NCBI GenBank assembly: GCA_047625765.1
Contig: JBLHRE010000103.1
Coordinates: 1 to 6,570, forward strand
Direction: 5' to 3'
Length of the DNA stretch: 6,570 nt
Origin: JBLHRE01 sp047625765
Lineage (GTDB): Bacteria; Bacteroidota; Bacteroidia; Flavobacteriales; JBLHRE01
In this document: positions 1-6,420 of the stretch, piece by piece
How positions within the stretch are numbered: the stretch's first letter is position 1
How the letters are laid out: every line of letters begins with the position of its first letter
Program-made: the position numbers and the translations under genes
The notes under the pieces: model-generated
The model's input: only the letters and a program-made list of their open reading frames with translations
The model's database searches: none
What the model was told of the DNA's origin: nothing

Positions 1-461
1 GTGTCTGAAGGCATAGCAATAATCTCTACACCTTCTTCTTCATTCGTATAATGAATATTGGTTTTTATCTCGTAATAATCTCTTAGAGCATTTTGCTCTT
101 CTATACCTGCTGATAATAATGCTTCCACAAATTGTATTGAACTTCCATCTAAAATAGGAGGTTCGGGAGCGTTAATTTCTATAAGAATATTGTCTAGCTC
201 TAGCCCTACAAAGGCTGCTAAAACATGCTCAACAGTATGTATGTTAACGCCATTTTTGGTGAGCGTAGTTCCTCTTTGAGTCTCAGTTACGTAATTAGCA
301 TCTGCTTCAATAAGCGGTTCGCCATCAAGATCTTTTCTTTTAAAGGTAAACCCATGGTTTTCTGGCGCAGGTAAAAAAGTTAAAGAAACTTCAAGCCCTG
401 TATGAAGGCCTACTCCAGAGAGACTTACAGCCTTTTTTATGGTTTTTTGCTTGTCGCTCAT
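1..461 (-). CDS. lpxC: UDP-3-O-acyl-N-acetylglucosamine deacetylase LpxC, N-terminal part (probably LpxC-FabZ fusion), runs off left edge
   Basis: The zinc-dependent LpxC deacetylase removes the acetyl group from UDP-3-O-acyl-GlcNAc, the committed step of lipid A synthesis in the cytoplasm. Only the first 153 codons are present; the reading frame is open to the window edge. Visible family signatures are SGVGLHTG (residues 15-22), the TVEH motif with Glu78 and His79 (His79 is a zinc ligand in E. coli and carries the same number here), and NAPEPPILDGSS (97-108). The start ATG (461-459) overlaps the lpxD stop as ATGA, so translation is probably coupled and no Shine-Dalgarno site is seen. In Bacteroidota LpxC is normally fused at its C-terminus to the FabZ dehydratase; that part would lie outside the window and cannot be confirmed. 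Identity is certain from the motifs; the fusion is inferred from the phylum. Confidence 0.97.
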   Translation of the reverse strand, partial: MSDKQKTIKKAVSLSGVGLHTGLEVSLTFLPAPENHGFTFKRKDLDGEPLIEADANYVTETQRGTTLTKNGVNIHTVEHVLAAFVGLELDNILIEINAPEPPILDGSSIQFVEALLSAGIEEQNALRDYYEIKTNIHYTNEEEGVEIIAMPSD

Positions 462-1495
462 GCGTTTTTTTCTGACTTAAGGAAGGATTCCAGTTTTTTA
501 AGACGTTCCGCTAATTGCGGAAGTCTACGGAAGAGAATATATGATTTTTGGAAATCTTTTATGTTGAATGCAATAGGGCCCATAACGATTTCACCTTCTT
601 TTTTAATGCTAGAAGGAATACCTGATTTTGCTGCAATTTTTACATTGTCGGCAATAGTTGCATGTCCTATAATAGCTACTTGGCCACCAATCATGCAATT
701 AGCTCCTATTTTGGTAGATCCTGCAATACCAGTTTGTGCTGCAATTACAGTATTTTCTCCAACTTCACAGTTGTGTGCTATTTGAATTAAGTTATCTAGC
801 TTAACTCCTTTTCTAATAATAGTAGAGCCCATGGTTGCTCTATCAATGGTTGTTCCTGCTCCAATTTCAACATGATTTTCAATAATCACATTTCCAATTT
901 GGGCAATCTTATTGTACTGATTTTCGCTATTCGGAGCAAACCCAAAACCATCTGCACCAATAACAACTCCAGAGTGAATTGTACAATCTGTACCAATAAT
1001 GCATTCATGATAAATGTTTGCTCCTGCGTGGATGGTAGTATTATCTCCAATAATGGTATTGTCACCTATATAAACGTTAGGGTAAATTTTAACGTTATTA
1101 CCTATTATTACATGGTCTCCTATAACGGCAAAGGCACCTACATAAATATTTTCACCAAGATTTGCGGAATCCGAAATATCTGACTTTGAGCTAATACCAA
1201 CCTTATTGTTCTTAAACTCGTTATACATGTTTAAAAGAACAGCAAAGCTGCTGTAAGCATCTTTAACTCTTAATAAAGTAGTATTGATTTCCTTTTCAGG
1301 AACAAAATCGTTGTTTACAATTACGATACTAGAATCGGTATCGTAAATATATTGACTGTATTTAGGATTCGCTAAAAAGGATAATGCCCCAGGCTTTCCT
1401 TCCTCGATTTTTGCAAAGGTGTTTACCATTGCTTGCGGGTTGCCATCTACGGTTCCACCCAAGTGTTCGGCTAATTGTTCTGCTGAGAATTCCAT
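458..1495 (-). CDS. lpxD: UDP-3-O-(3-hydroxyacyl)glucosamine N-acyltransferase LpxD
   Basis: LpxD transfers a 3-hydroxyacyl chain from acyl carrier protein to the 2-amino group of UDP-3-O-acyl-glucosamine, the third step of lipid A synthesis. The 345-residue length is normal. An N-terminal uridine-binding domain holds FLANPKY (40-46), whose Phe40 and Tyr46 match the uracil-stacking pair of the family. A left-handed beta-helix of hexapeptide repeats spans about 104-300, with many IGDN-like turns (for example 143-154). It includes ADGFGFAP (181-188) and the catalytic His241 in IAHN, equivalent to E. coli His239. C-terminal helices (about 309-342) match the acyl-carrier-protein contact region. 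The residue aligned with the E. coli chain-length ruler Met290 is Gly292. The start ATG lies 37 bases after the HD gene, without an AGGAG-type site; the stop overlaps the lpxC start by 4 bases. Confidence 0.98.
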   Translation of the reverse strand: MEFSAEQLAEHLGGTVDGNPQAMVNTFAKIEEGKPGALSFLANPKYSQYIYDTDSSIVIVNNDFVPEKEINTTLLRVKDAYSSFAVLLNMYNEFKNNKVGISSKSDISDSANLGENIYVGAFAVIGDHVIIGNNVKIYPNVYIGDNTIIGDNTTIHAGANIYHECIIGTDCTIHSGVVIGADGFGFAPNSENQYNKIAQIGNVIIENHVEIGAGTTIDRATMGSTIIRKGVKLDNLIQIAHNCEVGENTVIAAQTGIAGSTKIGANCMIGGQVAIIGHATIADNVKIAAKSGIPSSIKKEGEIVMGPIAFNIKDFQKSYILFRRLPQLAERLKKLESFLKSEKNA

Positions 1496-1532
1496 TGTGC
1501 CAAAAATAGCATTTTTTTACGAGCATATAAGG

Positions 1533-2771
1533 TCAAATCTTAGGGTAGAAAACAAAGTGTTTTTCTTTACGTGCTACCATAACGCCCATGTTTAATTGAT
1601 CGGCAACATCTGTAATTTCTTTCACACTTCCATCTTTATATAATAAGTTAATCTTATCTCTAGAGTTGTCGTACGAGGCAACACTTATACTATTGATTTG
1701 TAAATAGTAATTCAATTCCTTTTCACTTAAACCAAAATGAGATTTAATTTTATGCGATAAGTTCTCTATGTATTGTTTGTCGAAAGGCTCATTTTGAATT
1801 TCGATTTTAGATAGGTTTCGTTGAATTAAATCCTTGCTCAATTGGCTTAAAATTGGATCCGAATGGTATTGCCATTCTTTAATAGCTCCCATAATATCGA
1901 AATCATCTAAACGAGCAAATAGATCTAATGTCTGTGGGTCATCTAAAAATGTTTGATGTGTAATTTTAGTATATAAAAAGTGCTTTAAGGCTGATGAAGA
2001 AAATAATTCGGCACCATTTCCTGCAATTTCTTTGGCTCTCTTTAATATATTTAGCAGCGTAAACTCGGCAACAAGAACTGTTTTGTGAAGGTAAACTTGC
2101 CAATACATTAAGGTTCTAGCCATAATGTATTTCTCTATAGAATACACTGCTTTGGCTTCAACTACCAACTGATCGTTACAAACATTAAGCATGCTTATTA
2201 TTCGATCTACCCCAATAATTCCTTCAGATACGCCCGAGTAGAAGCTATCTCTTCTAAGATAATCCATTCTATCCATGTCTAATTGACTAGAGATTAGTTG
2301 GTGAAGGAATTTTTTAGGATACTTATTTTGAAAAATTGTAATTGCCAGATCTAGTTTCCCTTCAAATTCTTCATTCAATTTTCTCATAAAAAGAATAGAA
2401 ATTTTCTCGTGACTAACATTGTTAACTATACTATGTTCCAATGCATGAGAAAATGGGCCATGACCTATATCATGTAATAATATAGCGTAATAAACGGCTT
2501 CACCTTCTTCCTCAGAAATCTCAACACCTTTAGACCTAAGTACACTAATTGCTCTTTGCATTAAATGTGCAGCTCCTATCGCATGGTGGAACCTTGTATG
2601 GTAAGCTCCTGGATAAACTAAATAAGTCAATCCAAGCTGAGAAATCCTTCTTAATCTTTGGAAATAGGGATGCTCAATTATATCAAATGCAGTTTCATTT
2701 AAAATTGAAATAAAACCATAGATAGGGTCGTTTAAGATTTTCCTCTTGTTCGTCTTGGTATTTGTGCTCAA
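1533..2771 (-). CDS. SAMHD1-like HD-domain phosphohydrolase, TTG start
   Basis: A 412-residue soluble HD-superfamily metal-dependent phosphohydrolase, related to SAMHD1 and bacterial dNTP triphosphohydrolases. The metal site is complete: RFHH (60-63, His63 aligning with SAMHD1 His167), HDIGHGPFSH (100-109, His100 and Asp101, with His104 and His109 as likely catalytic histidines), HE at 121-122, and LDMDRMDYLRRD (164-175, Asp167 aligning with SAMHD1 Asp311). The N-terminal KILNDPIYGFI (11-21) is the usual opening of Bacteroidota homologues. Only a TTG (2771-2769) can start it: a stop lies five codons further upstream at 2789-2787, and the first internal ATG is residue 34 or later, inside conserved sequence. 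It is the first gene of the minus-strand operon and is followed by lpxD after 37 bases. Substrate is unknown; dNTP or NTP hydrolysis is inferred from the family. No nucleic-acid-binding domain is recognised. Confidence 0.9.
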   Translation of the reverse strand: MSTNTKTNKRKILNDPIYGFISILNETAFDIIEHPYFQRLRRISQLGLTYLVYPGAYHTRFHHAIGAAHLMQRAISVLRSKGVEISEEEGEAVYYAILLHDIGHGPFSHALEHSIVNNVSHEKISILFMRKLNEEFEGKLDLAITIFQNKYPKKFLHQLISSQLDMDRMDYLRRDSFYSGVSEGIIGVDRIISMLNVCNDQLVVEAKAVYSIEKYIMARTLMYWQVYLHKTVLVAEFTLLNILKRAKEIAGNGAELFSSSALKHFLYTKITHQTFLDDPQTLDLFARLDDFDIMGAIKEWQYHSDPILSQLSKDLIQRNLSKIEIQNEPFDKQYIENLSHKIKSHFGLSEKELNYYLQINSISVASYDNSRDKINLLYKDGSVKEITDVADQLNMGVMVARKEKHFVFYPKI

Positions 2772-2820
2772 ATCGAAGGCGTTTTTCTAAATTCGTTTAA
2801 TATTAAATCGAAAGGTAATT
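2772..2820. promoter_or_regulatory. divergent intergenic region between HD gene and porX
   Basis: This 49-base AT-rich spacer must hold, or lie close to, the promoters of both operons. For porX, TAAATTCG at 2788-2795 matches the Bacteroidota -7 consensus TAnnTTTG at all but one position and would place transcription start about 20 bases before the ATG. The nearest upstream TTTG (2761-2764) is 23 bases away, longer than the usual spacer of about 19-21. For the HD gene, TACCTTTC on the minus strand (2817-2810) is a similar one-mismatch match with no good -33 partner. A weak Shine-Dalgarno-like AAAGG (2811-2815) sits five bases before the porX ATG. That a promoter region exists follows from the divergent layout; the specific boxes are uncertain. 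Confidence 0.4.
2792..2812. repeat. inverted repeat around a 12-bp palindrome, possible operator
   Basis: The perfect palindrome TTTAATATTAAA occupies 2796-2807. Flanking bases extend it to arms TTCGTTTAAT and ATTAAATCGAA, which are complementary apart from one extra base. It lies just downstream of the candidate porX -7 box and between the two start codons, where a regulator could affect both operons. The right arm also belongs to a direct repeat: AAATCGAA occurs at 2770-2777 and again at 2805-2812. AT-rich palindromes of this size arise by chance, so the operator role is only a suggestion. Confidence 0.3.
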
Positions 2821-4371
2821 ATGACAAAAGTAAGTATTCTGTGGGTGGATGATGAAATAGATTTGTTGAAACCTCATATCATGTTTTTAGAGCAAAAAGG
2901 CTTTAAGGTAACAGCGATAAGCAATGGGGAGGATGCAATCGATGAATTGGATGAGCAGGATTTTGATGTTGTTTTTTTAGATGAAAATATGCCAGGCCTA
3001 AATGGCTTGGAGACGCTTTCCAGAATCAAGCAAAAAAGAGCCTCTTTACCGGTGGTAATGATTACCAAAAGTGAAGAAGAACATTTGATGGAAGATGCTA
3101 TTGGATCTAAAATCAGTGATTATCTCATCAAGCCAGTAAATCCAAATCAGATTTTGTTGTCTTTAAAAAAGATTTTGGATGTTAAACGATTGGTGAGTGA
3201 AAAAACTACAATGAACTATCAACAAGAGTTTAGAGAAATAGCCATGTCTTTAGCGCAATGTAACTCTTGGGAAGATTGGGAAGATTTATATAAGAAGTTG
3301 GTTTATTGGGAACTTGAATTGGAAAGAATTCAGGACCAAGGTTTATCAGAAATTTTATACTCCCAGAAAATTGAAGCAAATGCTCAGTTTTTTAGATTTG
3401 TTTCCAAAAATTATGAGTCATGGATTCAAGGTGACGATGCTCCCTTAATGTCTCCAGATATATTATCGAAAAAAGTATTCCCAACCATTTCTGATGATGA
3501 TGTGCCCACCGTAATGGTTTTGATTGATAATTTAAGATTTGATCAATGGAAAGTTATTGCACCTATAGTTTCTGAATTTTATAAGGTGGAAAAAGAGGAA
3601 ATGTTTTGTAGTATACTTCCTACTGCAACTCAATATGCTAGAAATGCAATGTTTGCGGGGATGATGCCTTTAGACATTCAAAAGCATTATCCTAAATTTT
3701 GGCTGAATGATATTGATGAAGGAGGGAAAAATATGTTTGAATCTGACTTGTTGGATGAGAACTTAAAGCGCCACCACCTTAATATTAAGCATCAATACAT
3801 TAAAATTACCAATCACACCGCAGGCAAAAAAATGGCAGATAATATTGGAACATTTTTAAGTAATAAGTTTACGGCTCTGGTCTATAATTTTGTTGATATG
3901 CTTTCGCATTCTAAGACAGAAATGGAAGTGATAAAAGAACTTGCTGTAGATGACAAGGGTTACAGGTCTTTAACTCAAACATGGTTTCAGAATTCGCCTT
4001 TATTCGATTTGTTGAAAAAATTATCGGAGCATAAGGTAAAGGTCATCATCACGACAGATCATGGAACCATTAACGTTAAAGAGCCTTCTAAAGTTATTGG
4101 AGATAAAAACACCAACACCAATTTGAGGTATAAGCAAGGGAGAAATCTTAGCTATAACAGTAAGGAAGTGTATGAGGTTAAAAATCCTGATAAGGTATTA
4201 TTACCTAAGGTGAATGTAAGTGGTGCTTATGTTTTTGCCAAAGAAGATTACTTCTTTGCATACCCGAATAACTACAATCACTATGTAAAATACTATAGAA
4301 ACACCTACCAACATGGTGGGATTTCTATGGAGGAAATGATTATTCCAGTAATTTCTTTGTCGTCTAAATAA
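2821..4371 (+). CDS. porX: PorX: response regulator with PglZ/alkaline-phosphatase-superfamily domain, type IX secretion regulator
   Basis: A 516-residue two-domain cytoplasmic response regulator. The receiver (1-120) has acidic pocket Asp10/Asp11 in WVDDE, phospho-acceptor Asp54 in FLDENMPG, Thr82, and Lys104 in IKP. A helical linker follows (about 125-215). The PglZ-type alkaline-phosphatase-superfamily domain (about 225-516) keeps the expected zinc residues: Asp236 in LIDNLRF, candidate nucleophile Thr268 or Thr270 in LPTATQYARN, Asp359 and His363 in FVDMLSHS, Asp413 and His414 in TTDHG, and His498 in QHGG. Characterised PorX proteins are paired with the sensor kinase PorY, control type IX secretion genes and act as zinc-dependent phosphodiesterases on oligonucleotides. 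No porY or secretion gene lies in the window. There is no DNA-binding output domain. It opens the plus-strand operon and its TAA overlaps the tsaE ATG by one base (TAATG). Confidence 0.95.
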   Translation: MTKVSILWVDDEIDLLKPHIMFLEQKGFKVTAISNGEDAIDELDEQDFDVVFLDENMPGLNGLETLSRIKQKRASLPVVMITKSEEEHLMEDAIGSKISDYLIKPVNPNQILLSLKKILDVKRLVSEKTTMNYQQEFREIAMSLAQCNSWEDWEDLYKKLVYWELELERIQDQGLSEILYSQKIEANAQFFRFVSKNYESWIQGDDAPLMSPDILSKKVFPTISDDDVPTVMVLIDNLRFDQWKVIAPIVSEFYKVEKEEMFCSILPTATQYARNAMFAGMMPLDIQKHYPKFWLNDIDEGGKNMFESDLLDENLKRHHLNIKHQYIKITNHTAGKKMADNIGTFLSNKFTALVYNFVDMLSHSKTEMEVIKELAVDDKGYRSLTQTWFQNSPLFDLLKKLSEHKVKVIITTDHGTINVKEPSKVIGDKNTNTNLRYKQGRNLSYNSKEVYEVKNPDKVLLPKVNVSGAYVFAKEDYFFAYPNNYNHYVKYYRNTYQHGGISMEEMIIPVISLSSK

Positions 4372-4796
4372 TGAAAACCAAAGTTTTTGAGTCTGTAGGA
4401 CTTGATGCGCTTTCTGAAGTTGCAGACTTTTTGCTAAACAACTGTCAGAGTCGTATATTAGCTATGTTTGGAGCCATGGGGATGGGAAAAACCACCTTTA
4501 GTAAAGTGCTGTGCAAACGTTTAAAAGTTATAGATGATATTAGCAGTCCCACCTTTTCCTTGGTGAATGACTATTTAACCAGTACCGGAGAGTCTGTTTA
4601 TCACTTCGATTTTTATAGGATTGATAACCCACAGGAAGCTCTGGATATGGGGTGTGAAGAATATTTTTATAGTGGAGACTATTGCATAATAGAGTGGCCT
4701 GAAAAAATTGAAGGTTTGTTGCCAGAAGACTGTACTATTGTAAAAATTACAGGTGACACTGAATTGACAAGGCGAATTGAAATAAGCTATATATGA
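4371..4796 (+). CDS. tsaE: tRNA threonylcarbamoyladenosine biosynthesis ATPase TsaE
   Basis: TsaE is the small P-loop ATPase that works with TsaD and TsaB to form N6-threonylcarbamoyladenosine at position 37 of ANN-decoding tRNAs in the cytoplasm. At 141 residues it is normal in length. The Walker A motif GAMGMGKTT spans 34-42, the switch-like SSPTFSLVNDY 58-68, HFDFYRI 78-84 with Asp80, and IIEWPE 106-111 with Glu108 and Trp109. Asp80, Glu108 and Trp109 carry the same numbers as in the E. coli protein. Its start shares one base with the porX stop and its stop overlaps the next start as ATGA. Translational coupling on both sides is therefore likely, and no separate promoter or Shine-Dalgarno site is seen. 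Confidence 0.97.
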   Translation: MKTKVFESVGLDALSEVADFLLNNCQSRILAMFGAMGMGKTTFSKVLCKRLKVIDDISSPTFSLVNDYLTSTGESVYHFDFYRIDNPQEALDMGCEEYFYSGDYCIIEWPEKIEGLLPEDCTIVKITGDTELTRRIEISYI

Positions 4797-6004
4797 TTAG
4801 ATCGGGAGAGCAATCGCCAAAATTTGAATCCTATTTTCAAGTTCAAGAAGAAACCTTAGAATTAGGGAAAAAGGGATGTCAACTATTTATAGGATTGCCT
4901 AAAGAGGATTTTAGGTTTGAAAGACGAATAGGCCTAACTCCTGATGCAGTTAAACTATTGGTGAATCATGGCCATAGAATTAGAGTTGAGACGGGTGCTG
5001 GAGAAGCAGCATTTTATACAGATCATGATTACAGTGAAGCTGGTGCCGAAATAGCCTACAATACAAAGGAGGTATATCAAGCAGATATTATTTTTAAAAT
5101 AGCTCCGCCAAATATGACGGAACTTGAGTATCTAAGGCCAAATCAAACTTTACTATCTGCCGTTCAAGTTACCCCTCAGCATAAAATGTTTTATCAAAAA
5201 TTACTTGATAAAAAGATTAATGCTATCGCTTTCGATTACTTAACGGATGAAAAAGGAGTATATCCAGTTGTTCGATCCATGGGTGAAATAGCAGGCGGCA
5301 CTTCCATCCTAATTGCTTCAGAATATCTAAGTAATACAAAAGGTGGTAAGGGATTGCTTATGGGTGGAATTTCAGGAGTTCCGTCTACGGAAGTAATTAT
5401 ACTTGGAGCTGGAAATGCTGGGGAATTTGCTGCTAGGGCGGCTTTAGGACTAGGTGCTTCGGTAAAAGTATTTGATAATTCGCTTTATCGATTAAGAAGA
5501 CTGCAAAACGATATTCATACCCGATTATATACTTGCGTATTGCAACCAAATATTTTGGAAAAACATTTGCGTAGAGCTGATGTGGTAATTGGAGCAATGA
5601 GACCTGCAATGCAAACGCCATGTATCGTAACAGAAGATATGGTTCGTAGAATGAAACCAGGATCTGTTATCGTTGATATTAGCATTGATAGAGGCGGTTG
5701 TTTCGAGACTTCAGAACTGCGTTCTCACGAAAGTCCCACTTTTGTAAAACATGATATTATACATTATTGCGTTCCAAACATATCTTCTAGAGTTGCACGT
5801 ACTGCTTCTTTCTCTTTAAGTAATATATTTGTACCTATTATTTTATCTATCGCTGAAGAAGGTGGTGTAAAAACCTTGATTAGAAATGATGAGGGAGTTC
5901 GTAATGGAACTTATATTTATCAGGGAAAATTAACACATAAAGGGATGTCAGAAATGTTGGCACTTCCCTTTACCGATCTACGCTTATTGCTAACTGCAAT
6001 GTAA
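4793..6004 (+). CDS. ald: alanine dehydrogenase/PntA-family NAD-binding protein, Bacteroidota type; catalytic residues altered
   Basis: A 403-residue member of the alanine dehydrogenase / transhydrogenase alpha family, usually annotated as alanine dehydrogenase. It has an extra N-terminal segment of about 30 residues before LFIGLPKE (31-38), as I remember for Bacteroidota homologues. Family features are RRIGLTP (44-50, Arg45 matching Arg15 of the mycobacterial enzyme), the NAD-binding loop GAGNAG (205-210), Asp228 ending the second Rossmann strand, and DISIDRGGCFE (295-305, Asp299 matching Asp270). At the substrate site, however, the KVKEP segment is KIAPP (102-106), so Lys75 aligns with Ala104, and His96 aligns with Gln125 in SAVQVTP. 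NAD binding is secure; alanine deamination is doubtful. No membrane segment is visible, so it is not a complete PntA. The start overlaps the tsaE stop by 4 bases and the next gene follows after 4 bases. Confidence 0.85.
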   Translation: MIRSGEQSPKFESYFQVQEETLELGKKGCQLFIGLPKEDFRFERRIGLTPDAVKLLVNHGHRIRVETGAGEAAFYTDHDYSEAGAEIAYNTKEVYQADIIFKIAPPNMTELEYLRPNQTLLSAVQVTPQHKMFYQKLLDKKINAIAFDYLTDEKGVYPVVRSMGEIAGGTSILIASEYLSNTKGGKGLLMGGISGVPSTEVIILGAGNAGEFAARAALGLGASVKVFDNSLYRLRRLQNDIHTRLYTCVLQPNILEKHLRRADVVIGAMRPAMQTPCIVTEDMVRRMKPGSVIVDISIDRGGCFETSELRSHESPTFVKHDIIHYCVPNISSRVARTASFSLSNIFVPIILSIAEEGGVKTLIRNDEGVRNGTYIYQGKLTHKGMSEMLALPFTDLRLLLTAM

Positions 6005-6008
6005 ATTC

Positions 6009-6410
6009 ATGAAACAATACAAAAGAATACTTTACTTTATCCTCGGTGTAGGTCTTGGAACTTTATTGACATTTCTAATATTTGGAAATCGAGATATAGT
6101 GTTTAACTATTTACCTAATTCTAGAGTGGTCAATTTTTTAACCAATTACCCTTTAGAATATACTTCATTGGCAGAATGCCAAAAGAACTGCTTGGAATAC
6201 GATTCTTTAGCAATAGTATCATTTATCAGATCTGGGGAAGTGGACTTTTCTAAAAGTACAGCTAGGCCTGATACGGGTGTTTGTAAAACATATTGGATCG
6301 ATGGTTTGATGTATGGTGAAGAGACATCAGTTTTGATTGAAACTTGCGATACTATTGGTTTAGTATATAAATTTATTCCTGCCGTACGGGATAATTGCGC
6401 TTGTAATTAA
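6009..6410 (+). CDS. small membrane-anchored cysteine-rich protein, DUF4258-like
   Basis: A 133-residue protein with no known function. A basic start (MKQYKR) is followed by a hydrophobic helix (about 7-25), so it is probably held in the inner membrane with the rest in the periplasm. The soluble part contains LPNSRV (35-40) and SGEVDFSKS (75-83). These resemble the small DUF4258-annotated protein that I remember following the ald gene in flavobacteria. Six cysteines (57, 61, 92, 113, 130, 132) lie outside the helix, including a CxxxC and a terminal CxC. Disulfides or metal binding are possible, but no lipobox is present. It starts 4 bases after the dehydrogenase gene and is probably the last gene of the operon; its stop shares TTAA with the opposing proline dehydrogenase gene. 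The gene itself is well supported by operon spacing; the family assignment is tentative. Confidence 0.75.
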   Translation: MKQYKRILYFILGVGLGTLLTFLIFGNRDIVFNYLPNSRVVNFLTNYPLEYTSLAECQKNCLEYDSLAIVSFIRSGEVDFSKSTARPDTGVCKTYWIDGLMYGEETSVLIETCDTIGLVYKFIPAVRDNCACN

Positions 6411-6420
6411 ACTGTTTTTC
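6392..6420 (+). terminator. weak candidate rho-independent terminator at the end of the porX operon
   Basis: A short hairpin can form from TAATTGC (6392-6398) and GTAATTA (6403-6409), with one G-U pair and a GCTT loop, followed after a few bases by a T run (6415-6419) and further T-rich sequence. It overlaps the stop codon of the small protein gene. The stem is mostly A-T, so it would be weak; no matching T run is present for the opposite strand. Confidence 0.2.

Noticed and set aside
426..439. TTACAGCCTTTTTT occurs here (in lpxC) and again at 6556-6569 (in proline dehydrogenase)
   Set aside because: The copies lie in unrelated coding regions and are dominated by a T run from Lys codons; similarity ends at once on both sides, so it is chance.
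402..785. Plus-strand open frame antisense to the lpxD end and the lpxC start
   Set aside because: It lies opposite two well-supported genes, resembles no family, and its composition is what the reverse of beta-helix repeats would give.
872..1183. Plus-strand open frame rich in Asn and Ile inside lpxD
   Set aside because: It mirrors the hexapeptide repeats of lpxD; the repetitive Asn/Ile pattern is a by-product of those codons.
1501..1537. TATTTTTG (minus strand, 1508-1501) as a perfect Bacteroidota -7 box before lpxD, with TTTG at 1537-1534
   Set aside because: The spacer would be 25 bases, too long, and the box is only 5 bases from the ATG; in AT-rich DNA this is likely chance, so lpxD is taken as co-transcribed with the HD gene.
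2874..3068. Minus-strand open frame inside the porX receiver domain
   Set aside because: Short, no family resemblance, and fully covered by a conserved domain on the other strand.
5433..5621. Minus-strand open frame inside the dehydrogenase gene
   Set aside because: Fully inside the conserved NAD-binding region, with no operon context or recognisable motif.
6382..6389. 8-bp palindrome CCGTACGG near the end of the small protein gene
   Set aside because: Too short, no loop and inside coding sequence; not a credible terminator or operator.
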